Shown here: positions 31,493 to 42,924 of the stretch, in pieces | Layout: every line of letters begins with the position of its first letter | How positions within the stretch are numbered: the first letter of the stretch is position 1 | Assembly: GCF_027409185.1 (NCBI RefSeq) | Contig: NC_084461.1 | Location: 190,174,501 to 190,238,500 of the forward strand | Origin: Cynocephalus volans | Taxonomy: Eukaryota; Chordata; Mammalia; Dermoptera; Cynocephalidae | Direction of reading: 5' to 3' | Length of the DNA: 64,000 nt | Made by a program: the position numbers and the translations under genes | The notes under the pieces: model-generated | Database searches by the model: none | Told to the model about the DNA's origin: nothing | What the model saw: only the letters and a program-made list of their open reading frames with translations

Positions 31493-31905
31493 CCTAGGTA
31501 TTAGTTTTGGTGCTAGTGTACTTAGTATGTTTTCTTTAATTTAATTTTGTAATGGTTGGTTCCTGGAAGACGTAAATGTTTTCAGTGGTTATATTTGGTT
31601 ACAACATTATATCTGATCTTTATATTTTCTGATATTATTAATTTTTTGCACTAAATTTGTGTTATTTACATGGCCACAAGAAATAATAAAGCAATTTTTC
31701 ATGCAAAATTTTTTTTTCGAGAAGTATTTCTCTCAGCTAAGCTCTGATAGTTTGTGCAAAGCCAGCAGGCTCAAGAGGCTGCTGGTTCAAGGACAACTTC
31801 ATGAGATTTGGAAGCACAGGAGCAAATATTTAGGGATGTCAGAAATTATCACATGAAAATGAAAGCCACTGAGCGTTTCTGAGTCCCCAGAGATAAGGCC
31901 CCATT

Positions 31906-31937
31906 CTGGGCTCCTCCTTGCTGAGGAAACAAAACCA
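31906..31937 (+). promoter_or_regulatory. ISRE-like sequence upstream of the OAS1 pseudo-exon 2
   Basis: The run 31910-31937, with GGGCTCCTCCTTGCTGAGG then AAACAAAACCAAG, resembles the OAS1 promoter at 12493-12520 (CTCCTCCC.. GAGGAAACGAAACCAAA), with the ISRE core reading GAGGAAACAAAACC. It could be a promoter remnant brought next to exon 2 by deletion, or a chance match inside diverged exon 2. Confidence 0.35.
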
Positions 31938-31954
31938 AGTAGGGTTCATGTTTA

Positions 31955-32147
31955 GCCAATGGAGATTAGGGCAAAGTTCACAGAGGAGATTAGGACACAG
32001 CGGGAAACTGTCAAAGAGAAGAAACGTTTGGCATGAAGTGTGAGGTCCAGGGCTGATGGGTGAACCCTGTGTGCTTGGGTTCGTGCTGAAGTCCCCCCAG
32101 CTATAGGAGAGGTGAATTTTGAAGTACTGCTGCCTTGGACACCCTGG
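31955..32147 (+). pseudogene. OAS1 paralogue exon 2 remnant
   Basis: Aligns with the second half of OAS1 exon 2: GAGATTAGGACACAGCGGGA parallels GAAATTAAGAAACAGCTGGA, and TCCCCCCAGCT... GAATTTTGAAGTACTGCTG parallels the FDVLP region. The first half, with the nucleotide-binding loop and the first two catalytic Asp residues, is missing or unrecognisable. A one-base deletion and an in-frame TGA (32034-32036) break it. The donor CTGG|GTGAGT is still in place, so this is a decayed genomic duplicate, not a processed copy. Confidence 0.85.
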
Positions 32148-32880
32148 GTGAGTGTTCCCAGATACCCCCTTCTCCTCCTCACACAAACCCCCTCCCTGCA
32201 CACCCTTCGAACCTGTCGGTAAGGTGACAGGTCCCTTCCCCTGCCCAGCAGGTCAGTCATCCCCCAACTGCCCAAACCTTCCTTCAGGTTTGGATCTGGA
32301 GTCAGGCTACCTGGGCTCAAATCCTGCTTCTAAATCTTACTAGACATAGGTGCCCTGGACGAGTACCTTAATTAACCGTCGGTGACGCAGGCTCTCTGTC
32401 AAATGGGGCATAATTGCAACTCTTAGTGTGATGGAGAGGATTTAATGAGCCAATGCCTGACATATCTTAAAAGTTAGAGATTATCACTATAATATTCAAA
32501 AAGTATTGATCGAGGGCCTACCCTGGGCCATGTCCTAGACTCAGTGCCGGGGATGCAAAGATAAACAAGAGAGTCCTCTGGGACAATTGTCTAACAGGGA
32601 GACAGGCACTATATATTAAATAGAGCTCTATTGATCTTATAATTATCTAATAATATATTAGACATCTAATAAATACTATGTCAGGAGTCTGTGGTGTTGG
32701 AATGAGCTGGACTGAAGCCATGTTGGGACCTAAATCCACATGGGCTGTAAGCAAACTTTTAAAAGGACAGGTTTTTTTTCTCTCCACTCTCCCCCCCACC
32801 CCCGCCCTTTCTTATCTTGCTTGCTAGATAGAACAAGGCTGCAAAGCTAATCAGTACTTTGCAAAGCTAACAGTTCCTTT
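32148..32880. other. Decayed intron of the OAS1 copy, with a MIR
   Basis: The first ~20 bases (GTGAGTGTTCCCAGA) resemble the start of OAS1 intron 2 (GTAAGTGTTTCCAGC). A + strand MIR occupies about 32288-32500. The remainder has no recognised content. Confidence 0.5.
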
Positions 32881-33151
32881 TTTTTTATGTAAAAAGTTTA
32901 TTTATTGTTTTTTTATTTTTATTTTATTTTTTTTCAAATTTTATTTTGTCGATATACATTGTGGCTGATTATTGTTGCCCCTAACCAAAACCTCCCTCCC
33001 TCCTCCCTCTCCTCCCTCCCCCACAACAATGTCCTTTCTGTTTGCTTGTCATATCAACTTCAAGTAATTGTGGTTGTTATATCTTCTTCCCCCCCCCCCG
33101 CGGTTTTTCTTGTGTGTGTGTGTGTGTCTGTGTGAATTTATATATTAATTT

Positions 33152-36100
33152 TTAGCTCCCACCAATAAGTGAGAACATGTGGTATTTCTCTTTCTGTGCC
33201 TGACTCATTTCACTTTAATATAATTCTCTCAAGGTCCATCCATGTTGTTGCAAATGGCAGTATTTCATTCGTTTTTATAGCTGAGTAGTATTCCATTGTG
33301 TAGATGTACCACATTTTCCGTATCCACTCATCCGATGATGGACATTTGGGCTGGTTCCAACTCTTGGCTATTGTAAAGAGTGCTGCAATGAACATTGGGG
33401 AACAGGTATACCTTTGACTTGATGATTTCCATTCCTCTGGGTATATTCCCAGCAGTGGGATAGCTGGGTCATATGGTAGATCTATCTGCAATTGTTTGAG
33501 GAACCTCCATACCATTTTCCATAGAGGCTGCACCATTTTGCAGTCCCACCAACAGTGTATGAGAGTTCCTTTTTCTCCGCAACCTCGCCAGCATTTATCG
33601 TTCAGAGTCTTTTGGATTTCAGCCATCCTAACTGGGGTGAGATGGTATCTCAGTGTGGTTTTGATTTGCATTTCCCGGATGCTGAGTGATGTTGAGCATT
33701 TTTTCATATGTCTGTTGGCCATTTGTATATCCTCCTTAGAGAAATGCCTACTTAGCTCTTTTGCCCATTTTTTAATTGGGTTGCTTGTTTTTTTCTTGTA
33801 AAGTTGTTTGAGTTCCTTATATATTCTGGATATTAATCCTTTGTCAGATGTATATTTTGCAAATATTTTCTCCCACTCTGTTGGTGGTCTTTTAACTCTG
33901 TTAATTGTTTCTTTTGCTGTGCAGAAGCTTTTTAGTTTGATATAGTCCCATTTGTTTATTTTTCCTTTGATTGCCCATGCTTTTGGGGTCGTATTCATGA
34001 AGTTTGTGCCCAGTCCTACTTCCTGAAGTGTTTCTCCTATGTTTTCTTTAAGAAGTTTTATTGTTTCAGGGTGTATATTTAAATCCATAATCCATTTTGA
34101 GTTGATTTTAGTATATGGTGAGAGGTATGGGTCTAGTTTTATTCTCCCACATATGGATATCCAGTTATCCCAGCACCATTTGCTGAAGAGGCAGTCCCTT
34201 CCCCGGTGAATAGGCTTGGTGCCTTTGTCAAAGATCAGATGGCAGTAAGTGTGTGGGTTGATTTCTGGATTCTCTATTCTATTCCATTGAACAGTGTGTC
34301 TGTTTTTATGACAGTACCATACTCTTTTGGTTATTATAGCTTTGTAGTATAGATTAAAGTAAGGTAGTGTTATGCCTCCAGCTTTATTTTTTTTTGCTCA
34401 GCATTGCTTTGCCTACGCGTGGTCTTTTATTATTCCATATAAATGTCTGGATGGGTCTTTCCATTTCTGAGAAAAATGTCTTTGGAATTTTGATGGGGAT
34501 TGCATTGAATTTGTATAACACTTTGGGTAGTATGGACATTTTCACTATGTTGATTCTTCCAATCCAAGCGCATGGGATATCTTTCCAACTTCTTGTATCC
34601 TCTCTAATTTCTCTCAGCAGTGGTTTGTAGTTCTCATTATAGAGATTTTTCACCTCCTTGGTTAACTCAATTCCTAAGTATTTTATTTTTTTTGGTGGCT
34701 ATTGTAAATGGGCAGGCTTTCTTGATTTCTCGTTCTGCATGTTCACTATTGGAGAAAAGAAATGCTACTGATTTCTGTGTGTTGATTGCTACTGTACTGA
34801 AATCATTTATCAATTCCAACAGTTTTTTTGTAGAGGTTTTAGGCTGTTCGATATATAGGATCATGTCATCTGCAAACAGGGACAGTTTGACTTCATGTTT
34901 TCCAATCTGGATGCCCTTTATTTCCTTCTCTTCTCTGATTGCTCTGGCTAGTACTTCCAACACTATGTTGAATAGGAGTGGTGAGAGTGGGCATCCTTGT
35001 CTAGTTCCTGTTCTTAAAGGAAAAGCTTTCAGCTTTTCCCCATTCAGGATGATATTGGCAGTGGGTTTGGCATATATGGCTTTAATTATGTTGAGATACT
35101 TTCCCTCTATACCTAACTTATAGAGGGTCTTTGTCATGAATGAGTGCTGAATTTTATCAAATGCTTTTTCAGCATCTATACAGATGATCATATGGTCCTT
35201 GTGTTTGACTTTATTAATATGGTGTATTACATTTATTGATTTGCGTATGTTGAACCAACCTTGCATCCCTGGGATGAATCCCACTTCATCGTGGTGAATA
35301 AATTTTACGTATGTGTTGCTGTATTCTGTTTGCTAGTATTTTAGTGAGGATTTTTGCATCTATATTCATCAAGGATATCGGCCTGTAGTTTTCCTTTTTG
35401 GTTATATCTTTACCTGGTTTTGGTATCAGGATGATGTTTGCTTCATAGAATGAGTTTGGGAGATTTGCGTCTGTTTCAATCTTTTGGAATAGTTTGTAAA
35501 GAATCGGTGTCAATTCCTCTTTGAATGTTTGGTAAAATTCTGCTGTGAATCCATCTAGTCCTGGGCTGTTCTTTGTTGGGAGCCTTCTGATAACAGCTTC
35601 AATCTCCTTTATTGTTATTGGTCTGTTCAAATTTTCTGCGTCTTCATGGTTCAGTTTTGGGAGCTTGTGTGTATCCAGAAGTTTATCCATTTCCTCCAGA
35701 TTTTCAAATTTGTTGGCGTATAGTTGTTTATAGCAGTCTCGAATGATTTCTTGTATTTCAGATGAATCAGTTGTAATATCGCCTTTTTCATTTCTAATTT
35801 TTGTTATTTGAATCTTCTCTCTTATTTTTTTTGTTAGCCATGCTAATGGTTTGTCAATTTAATTTATTTTTTCAAAAAACCAACTTTTTGATTCATTGAT
35901 CTTTTGTATTGCTTTTTGGGTTTCAATTTCATTAAGTTCTGCTCTGATCTTAATGATTTCTTTCCGACTGCTAACTTTAGGTTTGGATTGTTCTTGTTTT
36001 TCTAGTTCTTTAAGGTGAAGTGTTAGGTTGTTCACTTGCCATCTTTCCATTCTTCTGAAGTGAGCGTTTAATGCAATCAATTTCCCCCTTAATACTGCTT

Positions 36101-37166
36101 TTGCAGTATCCCACAGGTTTTGGTATGATGTATCATTATTTTCATTAGTTTCAATAAATTTTTTTTTCTTTTGTCTTTTTGCGACCGATAAGGGGATCGC
36201 CGCCCTTGGCTTGGTGTCGCCTGCACTGCGCTGAGCCAGTGAGTGCACCCGCCATTCCTATATAGGATCCGAACCCGCGGTGGGAGCGCTGCTGCACTCC
36301 CAAGCACTGCACTCTCCTGAGTGTGCCACGGGGCTGGCCCGTTTCAATAAATTTTTTATTTCCTGCTTGATTTCTTCTTGGACCCATATGTCATTAAGTA
36401 GAATGCTGTTTAATTTCCACATGTTTGTATAGTTTCCAGAGTTTCATTTGTTATTAATTTCTTGTTTTAATCCATTGTGGTCTGAGAAAATACATGGGAT
36501 AATTCCAATTTTTTTGAATTTGTTGAGACTTGATTTGTTACCTAATATGTGATCTATCCTGGAGAATGATCCATGTGCTGATGAGAAGAATGAATATTCT
36601 GAGGTTGTTGGATGGAATGTTCTGTAGATATCTACCAATTCCAATTGGTCTAGAGTATTGTTTAGATCTTGTGTTTCTCTGCTGATTCTTTGCCTAGATG
36701 ATCTGTCTAATATTGACAGTGGGTTGTTCAGTTCCCCTGCTATTATGGTATTAGTGTCTATTTCCTTCTTTAGGTCTAATAGAGTTTGTTTTATAAATCT
36801 GGCTGCTCCAACATTGGGTGCGTACATATTTATGATTGTTATGTCTTCTTGATGCATCAGTCCTTTTATCATTAAGTACTGTCCCTCACTGTCTCTTCTT
36901 ATGGTTTTTAGTTTAAAGTCTATTTTGTCCGATATAAGAATAGCTACTCCAGCTCGTTTTTCTTTTCTGTTTGCATGGTAAATCTTTTTTCATCCTTTCA
37001 CTCTTAGTCTATGTGAATCTTTATGGGTGAGGTGGGTCTCTTGTAGGCAGCATATAGTTGGGCCCTCCATTTTGATCCAGTCAGCCAGTCTGTGTCTTTT
37101 GATTGGGGAATTTAAGCCTTTTACATTAAGAGTTGTTATTGAAAGGTGTTGATTTATTCCTAGCAT
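33152..37166 (-). pseudogene. L1 ORF2, broken
   Basis: On the minus strand the ATG is at 37166 and the stop at 33152-33154. The endonuclease part lies at 36444-37166, the RT block [14 protein letters not shown] and FADD at about 34870-35010, and the Cys-rich end [18 protein letters not shown] near 33540-33600. The last 292 codons are open. A SINE dimer (36165-36340) and several frameshifts interrupt the rest. Confidence 0.9.
36165..36340 (-). mobile_element. tRNA-Ile-derived SINE dimer nested in L1 ORF2
   Basis: Inverted dimer with the same halves and TATATAGGATCC linker as at 19011. The target duplication GTTTCAATAAATTTTTT is present at 36148-36164 and 36341-36357, and L1 sequence resumes exactly. 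Confidence 0.9.
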
Positions 37167-37353
37167 TTTATTGGTTGTTTGGTTGTCTTAGGTGTCTTTT
37201 GTTCCTTGCTTTCTGATTTACTGTTTGGTTTCTGTGTTTGTTGGTTCCTTAGGTTGTAGATAGCCTTTTTGTTTGTTTGTTTTCTCTTCATGAATGCCAT
37301 TTTTATTATACTAGTGGGTTTTGATTTTTCTTGGGTTTTTATGGCAGTGGTAG

Positions 37354-37926
37354 TTATTTTTCAGGAACCAAACCCAGTACTCCCTTGAGGATTTCTTGTA
37401 AGGGTGGTCATGTGGTAGTGAACTCCCGCAGTTTTTGTTTGTCTGAGAAATATACTATTTGCCCTTCATTTCGGAAGAATAGCCTTGCAGCGTAGAGAAT
37501 TCTTGGATGGCAATCTTTGTCTTTTAGTATTTTGAATATATCATCCCATTCCTTTCTAGCTTTTAGGGTTTGTGATGAAAAGTCTGATGTTAGCCTGATT
37601 GGGGCTCCCTTATAGGTGATTTGACACTTCTCTCTTGCAGCTTTTAAGATTCTCTCTTTGTCCCTGAGTTTTGCCAATTTGACTATAACATGTCTTGGAG
37701 AAGGCCTTTTTGGGTTGAATATGTTTGGAGATCATTGAGTTTCCTGGATCTGAAGATCTGTGATTATTCTTATACCTGGGAAGTTTTCTGCCACTATTTT
37801 GTTGAATATGTTTCAATGCAATCTCCGTTTTCCTCCTCTTCTGGAATACCCATGACTCGTATATTTGAGCACTTAAGGTTGTCTGATATCTCTCTCAGAT
37901 TTTCTTCAATGTCTTTGATTCTTTTT

Positions 37927-37958
<32 letters not shown>

Positions 37959-38367
37959 TTTTTTTTTTTTTGTCTGCTTGTGTTATTTCAAACAGCCCAT
38001 CTTCAAGTTCAGAGGTTCGCTCTTCAACTTCAACAAGCCTGCTGGTTAAACTCTCCATTGTGTTTCTTATTTTGCTCAATAACTTCTTCAGTTCAGCAAG
38101 TTCTGCTACATTTTTTTTCAGGACATTGATTTCCTTGTACATTTCCTCTTTCAGGTCCTGTATACTTTTCCTCATTTTATCATGATGTCTGGCTGAGTTT
38201 TCTTGTATCTCATTCAGTTTCCTTAGAATTATCACTCGAAATTCCTTGTCAGTCATTTCAAGGGCTTCTTGTTCTATAGGATCTAGAGTTTGAGATTTAT
38301 TAACTTTTGGTGGTGTACTTTTTTGATTTTTTGTATTTCTGGTATCTTTTTTATGATATTTATTCAT
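37354..38367 (-). pseudogene. L1 ORF1, broken, with an internal microsatellite
   Basis: Minus-strand ATG at 38367 (MNKYHKK). A coiled-coil N-terminal part, then an expanded TTTC/poly(T) tract (37921-37972) that reads as Lys/Glu/Arg repeats and breaks the frame, then the RNA-binding part (KAAREKCQITYKG) to a stop at 37354-37356. Confidence 0.85.
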
Positions 38368-38459
38368 TGTGGCAGGGGGTTTCACAGTCCACCGGTTTGA
38401 GACTATTGACTAAGATGTTGCTGTGGTTGCCAACTTGGTATGGCTACCTCCATGACTGC

Positions 38460-39829
38460 TCAGTTGGCCTCTAGTGCCTTGTGTGTGTGGTTGCCTCGGG
38501 TCTTGGGCCTCTCTGGGGAGCCACCACTCTGGTCAGCTTGGACTCTGCTGGGCTGCTGGATCACAGGGCGGTACCGAAGGGTGTGTTTTCTCTGCTGAGC
38601 TTCCACTTCCCGTGCAGGACTTCTCCCTGTTCCGTGCGCTCTGGCCCGGGCTGATGGATCATGCAGTGGCAGCCTCACAGGGTGTGTGTTTTCTATCGAG
38701 TCTCTGCCTCCCTAGCCGGACTTCTCCCCACTCTGTGACCACTAGGCTGGGCTGCTGGATCTTGCTGTGGCGGCCCCACAGGGTGTGTGTTTTCTGCCGA
38801 GTCTCCGCCTCCCTAGCCGGACGTCTCCCCACTCTTTGTGCACTGGGCTGGGCTGGGACGTGTCTTCTGCAACCCTCGTCTATTGGCCAGGCCTTCAAGA
38901 CCCTGCTCGGCACCGCCTCGCCCAGGAAGTCTACCAGGTTTCTGCTAGGCGCAGACGACTGGTCACTCTGGGTGCCTTTGTAGCACTGTGTAGATCTTTC
39001 TCAGGACTTATCACCTTCCTCCTGGTATGGCGGTTATTTGTGTGCTTGTCTTATCTCCCACACCAGAGCGTTAGCTCCTCGGGGGAGGAGCCCACAGCAC
39101 ACGGTTCACCTTTGAATCCCCCCAGCGTGGATCGACTCTGGTGCTGCCCGCAGTCAGCTCTCCAGCAGGTTCAAGTGAACTCGGGAACGCTCCGACCACA
39201 CTATTCCTAACCAGAAATTGGTTAGGCGTTTTTTTGAACTAGTGGCCACAGAGATGGTATCTGCCTCCCGGTAACAGGAAGTTTACCAGGGGCCGGAGCC
39301 CAGGGTGTGGTGGAGTGACAGTTGGCCCAGCCCATATTTCCTTGCCCTCCCAACACTGGCCGGGGATGCCCCACGCCACCAGCCCCGCCAGAGAACCGCG
39401 GAGGGAGTGGGAGGGGAGGCTGGCCCACAGGCCCCCGGGAAGCCCTGCGCCAGGGCAAGCAAGTGGGAAGGCTCAGTGAGGAGCCCAGCCGGGCAAGGAG
39501 GACAGGCTTGGCTGAGCCGGGCCGGAGGCGCCACCACCTGAGAAAATGGAGGCAGCCCTGGGGCCAGTAAGTGGTCCGGTGGGGCAGGCAGAAGTTGGGC
39601 GGGCATCTGCCCCCCGAGCAGGGCCGGGCCGGGGGTCACTCACGGGGCTGGGACTGGCCAGGCAGCTCCCTCTCTGCCTCTGCGTCGTTGCCGTCCCTGT
39701 CCTCGGCCGCCGCCTCCTTGGGCTGCTCACTCGGTCTCGTGGCGCGGCTCGGGCGCTCCCAGGAATCTTCTTTTATGCCGGCCTGAAACCTCGAATCTTG
39801 AATAGGGCAGCTGGCTGCAGCAGCTAAGA
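38460..39829 (-). repeat. GC-rich L1 5' UTR with tandem monomers of about 102 bp
   Basis: CACAGGGTGTGTGTTTTCT recurs at 38675 and 38777, and a shorter match GGGTGTGTTTTCTCTGC lies near 38579. 39280-39780 is CpG-rich. The long open frames in several directions here are GC-driven and not credible genes. Confidence 0.65.
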
Positions 39830-40037
39830 AACAGTTCTTTTCCTGCTCCACACTTCAAATCTGTTGCCTGTAAACGAGGCAGCCTCTCCTGCCAAGGGCA
39901 AAGTGGCGGTCAGCCCCCACGACTGGCCACCAGCAGTGGTCCTCCCTGGAGTCCTTTTAACTGGATGTCAGACTGAAGGCTCTTTTCCTCACTGGTCAAG
40001 TCATCCATTAAGAACCTTTGTTCTGTGTTGGCTTTAA

Positions 40038-40145
40038 TTTTCTGAGGCTGGGAAGTCCAAAGTCCATCTGTGGTGGTGACAGTGACCCAGGGGTCTCACA
40101 TTGCAAGATGGTGGAAGCAGAGAGAGCAGAGACCACAGTTCTTTC
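40038..40145 (-). mobile_element. MaLR LTR fragment
   Basis: TTTTCTGAGGCTGGGAAGTC and GACCCAGGGGTCTCACATTG match the LTR-like element at 4860-4945. Truncated on both sides. Confidence 0.55.
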
Positions 40146-40974
40146 TTTGAGACTTGTAGAGTTTTGAGAAGTGATTGAGGCCAAATAACTAGAAGCTGAC
40201 CTTGGACACCAGCCAAGTCAACCAGATCTCTGCGAAGCAAAACTATGCAAAAAACTTTGCAGAAAAGGTGATTCTACTCTGGAGCAAATCAAAATCTTTC
40301 AGCATCCTGAGATAACAGCAAAGACAAGAACAGAAACCAGACGAGGCCTTAGCGAGACCTTGTACCTGACTCATAGACATGGACCCCTTCCCTCCTACTT
40401 TTCATTTCCCACGTTCCATTTCCTCATCCCCCTTTTAGAAACCTCTCAGGAAACCTGAGTCTTTGAGATGGCTTTAGCCTGCCCATTCTCCTTCAGGTTT
40501 ACCAGAGAGAAGGGTTAGCCTGACATTTCTCCTTAGGCCCCCAGTTTTCCTGATTAAAAACTCACTTCCATTCTAACCAACATTTGACTTTCGATTGGTT
40601 TGCTTTTGTCTGGGGGCAGGCACCAGACCTGTGAATTCAATATCAATTTTGGGGAGCCTCAGCCAGGAGCCGAGTGTGCCCTGTAACAGTGGGAGCAATG
40701 GCAGGGCAGCCAGCCCAGCCTGGGAAACCAGAGAAGAGTTCCCGAGTGGTTCCCCCAGGAGGAACCTCTCAGCCAAGGACAGAAGAGTGCAGGAGCGTCA
40801 GTCCAATGAAGATGGGAAAGGGCATTCCTGACAGAGGGAACAGCCGGTGCGAAGGCCCAGAAATGAGAATGACTGTAATATATTTGGTAAACCAAAGGAA
40901 ATTCAGCGAGGCGTGGCATGCGGACAGTGGAGGAAGACCTGCCAGCCAGCTGGAGACAGGAGAAAGACGAGTGT
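40146..40974. other. No gene; possible old repeat at 40820-40970
   Basis: A phrase near 40840, 'ACAGCCGGTGCGAAGGCCCA', recalls intron 2 of OAS1 near 15710 ('ACAGCAGGTGCAAAGGCCC'). This may be the same repeat family or the duplicated intron. No exon 3-like sequence was found here. Confidence 0.4.
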
Positions 40975-41425
40975 TCACGTCCTAGGGCTGCCATCACAAA
41001 GCACCACAAACTGGGTGTCTAAACAACACAAGCAAGCCGTCTCACTGTTGTGGAGGTTAGGAATCCAAGATCAAAGTGTCGGCGGGGTTGGTTCCTTCTG
41101 AGGGCCGTGAGATAGAATCTGCTCCAGGCCTCTCTCCTCACCTCTGCTGGTTTGCTGGCAATCCGTGGTGTTCCTCGGCTGGTAGACGCATCACCCCGAT
41201 CTCTGCCATCTTCACATAACGTTCTCCCTGTCTGCGTGTGTCCAAATGTCTCCTTCTTATCAGGACACCAGTCATATTGGAGTAGGACCCACCCTAATGA
41301 CCTCATTTTAATTTGGTCACTTCTTTAAAGACCCTATGTCGAAATAAAGTCACATTCTGAGATCCTGGGGGTTAGGACTCCAGTATATCCTTTGGGGGTG
41401 ACACAATTCAACCCATAACAGAGGG
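40975..41425 (-). mobile_element. MLT1-type MaLR LTR
   Basis: 'GGCTGCCATCACAAAGCACC', 'ACTGGGTGTCTAAACAACAC', 'ATCAGGACACCAGTCATATT', 'ACCCTAATGACCTCATTTTA' and 'GTGACACAATTCAACCCATA' follow the MLT1 LTR in reverse complement over its whole length. Confidence 0.8.
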
Positions 41426-42732
41426 TAATCTTCTGGGAACCTGAAGCTGTGACAGTTTTAGACTCTTTCAAAAAGTCAGATGAGGACTGAGGGGAGGGTG
41501 TGGAGCAGGAAAGTGATGTGATCTAATTTGCATTTTTAATAGCTCACTCTGGGCTGTCAGAAAAAGGGTGGAGGTGGAGGATGGCAGCCTGGACATTGAC
41601 ACTGGCTCTTGTTGTTAATTATATTTTAATTAAAATTGTCCATATTTAAGGTGTACAATGTGATGTTTGAATATGATACCATATACTTGCAATTGGCATT
41701 GGTTCTGATACTCTGGTCACACTTCATTTGGAGTGTAGGGTCTTCGGTGGATTTTAAGAAGTACTTTCCTCCCCATGCTCAGCCACGTGACTCCCAGAAT
41801 CCTTTGAAATTAAATCTCTGTGTTTGGCCATAGGAGGCTTCTATTCACAGTCCCTTCCCTCTCCCCAGAATGGCCAGGCCTCCACAGTCTCCCACATGAT
41901 GGCATTTGTACCAAAGTCAGACTTACTGTATAGAACAAACACTGTGGCCGGTCCTCTATTAACTTGGTATATCACATGGTTAGGAGCTTGGTGTATTAGT
42001 TAGAATACCCCTAGCTGCTATGACAAACAGCCCCCTGAGATGCATCCTGCATCCAGTGCAATCTAAGTGTATTTTTCATTCAAGTAATTATCATAATTGG
42101 GTGTTCCTGGTCAGTAGATGACTCTTCCATGCAGCAATTCAGGGACACTGGTTCCTTTCACGTGTGGCTCTGGCAGCACAACAGCAAAAGATGGGGGAGC
42201 CGCACCAGCTTCATAGACTTCTTGGTCTCAAGGAAGTACTTGTGACTTTCACTCACAATCCACTGGTTAGGACTTGGTCACATGACCACACCTAACCAGA
42301 AGGGAGGCTGGAAAAAATGTTGTCTAAGTGAGTGTCCAGGAGAAGAAAATGAACATTTTTTTGAACAGGTAGAATCTCTGCCCCACATGGGCTTTAGCTT
42401 CAGGCCACCGGTTTCAAACCCCAGATCAGCCTCTTGCTAACTATGTGGATGCAAGCAAGTCATTTAACCTCTCGGAGACTCAGTTTCCTCATCTATAAAA
42501 TGGATGCAGTAGCAGGATCTTCCTCACAGCACTGCTTGGAGATAAAGTGAGATAATACTAGTAAAGTGTATAACACAATACCAGATACATACCTCCTGTC
42601 CATAAATATCAGCTCAAGACAGAGTCAGTGACGTAAATGACCAATCTATGTGACACATTCTGCCCTGTGATAAGTGCTTGGCCCAAAAGCAAGACTTAAC
42701 ACATTTTCTGATTTTTTTTGCTGTGCTTGTGT
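41426..42732. other. Decayed intron of the OAS1 copy; MIR and old repeats
   Basis: A + strand MIR lies at about 42400-42610 ('CTCTTGCTAACTATGTGGAT', 'CATTTAACCTCTCGGAGACT'). 41995-42350 looks like another ancient LTR-type repeat that I cannot name. No exon is recognised. Confidence 0.45.
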
Positions 42733-42924
42733 AATAAGAAGTTGTGGGAGTCAATTCCACCACAGTTCACACTGACAGTCTACACTTGGGTCTGAAGATG
42801 CAGGAAAACAGAATTCTACATAGCTCATTCAAAACTGCAACACCTTTGTATCTACTGGACTAAATCCTATGACCTGAAGACCCAAAATTGAAGCACACCT
42901 GAAGAGACAGCTCCAGAAATGCAG
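42733..42924 (+). pseudogene. OAS1 paralogue exon 4 remnant
   Basis: TGACAGTCTACACTTGGG parallels TGACAGTCTATGCCTGGG of OAS1, and CCTTTGTATCTACTGGAC is identical. About 45 bases are missing between them. The best frame reads LCIYWTKSYDLKTQN then TGA (42889-42891). WTK and the Tyr-Asp pair are closer to human OAS1 than to the intact gene here, which reads WTVYYNF. A splice donor GCAG|GT follows. Confidence 0.85.

Larger units (their letters stand above)
32881..39829 (-). mobile_element. Near full-length L1, inverted, with nested SINE
   Basis: From left: poly(T), 3' UTR with (TG)n, ORF2 (33152-37166), ORF1 (37354-38367), then a GC-rich 5' UTR to about 39829. A weak flanking repeat, AACAGTTCCTTT (32869-32880) and AACAGTTCTTTT (39830-39841), may be the target-site duplication with one difference. 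The length without the SINE is about 6.75 kb, longer than the L1 at 6101 because of its longer 5' UTR. Confidence 0.85.

Noticed and set aside
38474-39210. Open frames of 140-170 codons in GC-rich sequence
   Set aside because: They lie in the tandem-repeat 5' UTR of a minus-strand L1 and have no recognisable protein similarity.
40595-41009. Overlapping short open frames between L1 and an MLT1 LTR
   Set aside because: No similarity to OAS1 exon 3 or any family I know; frames on both strands overlap, as expected by chance.
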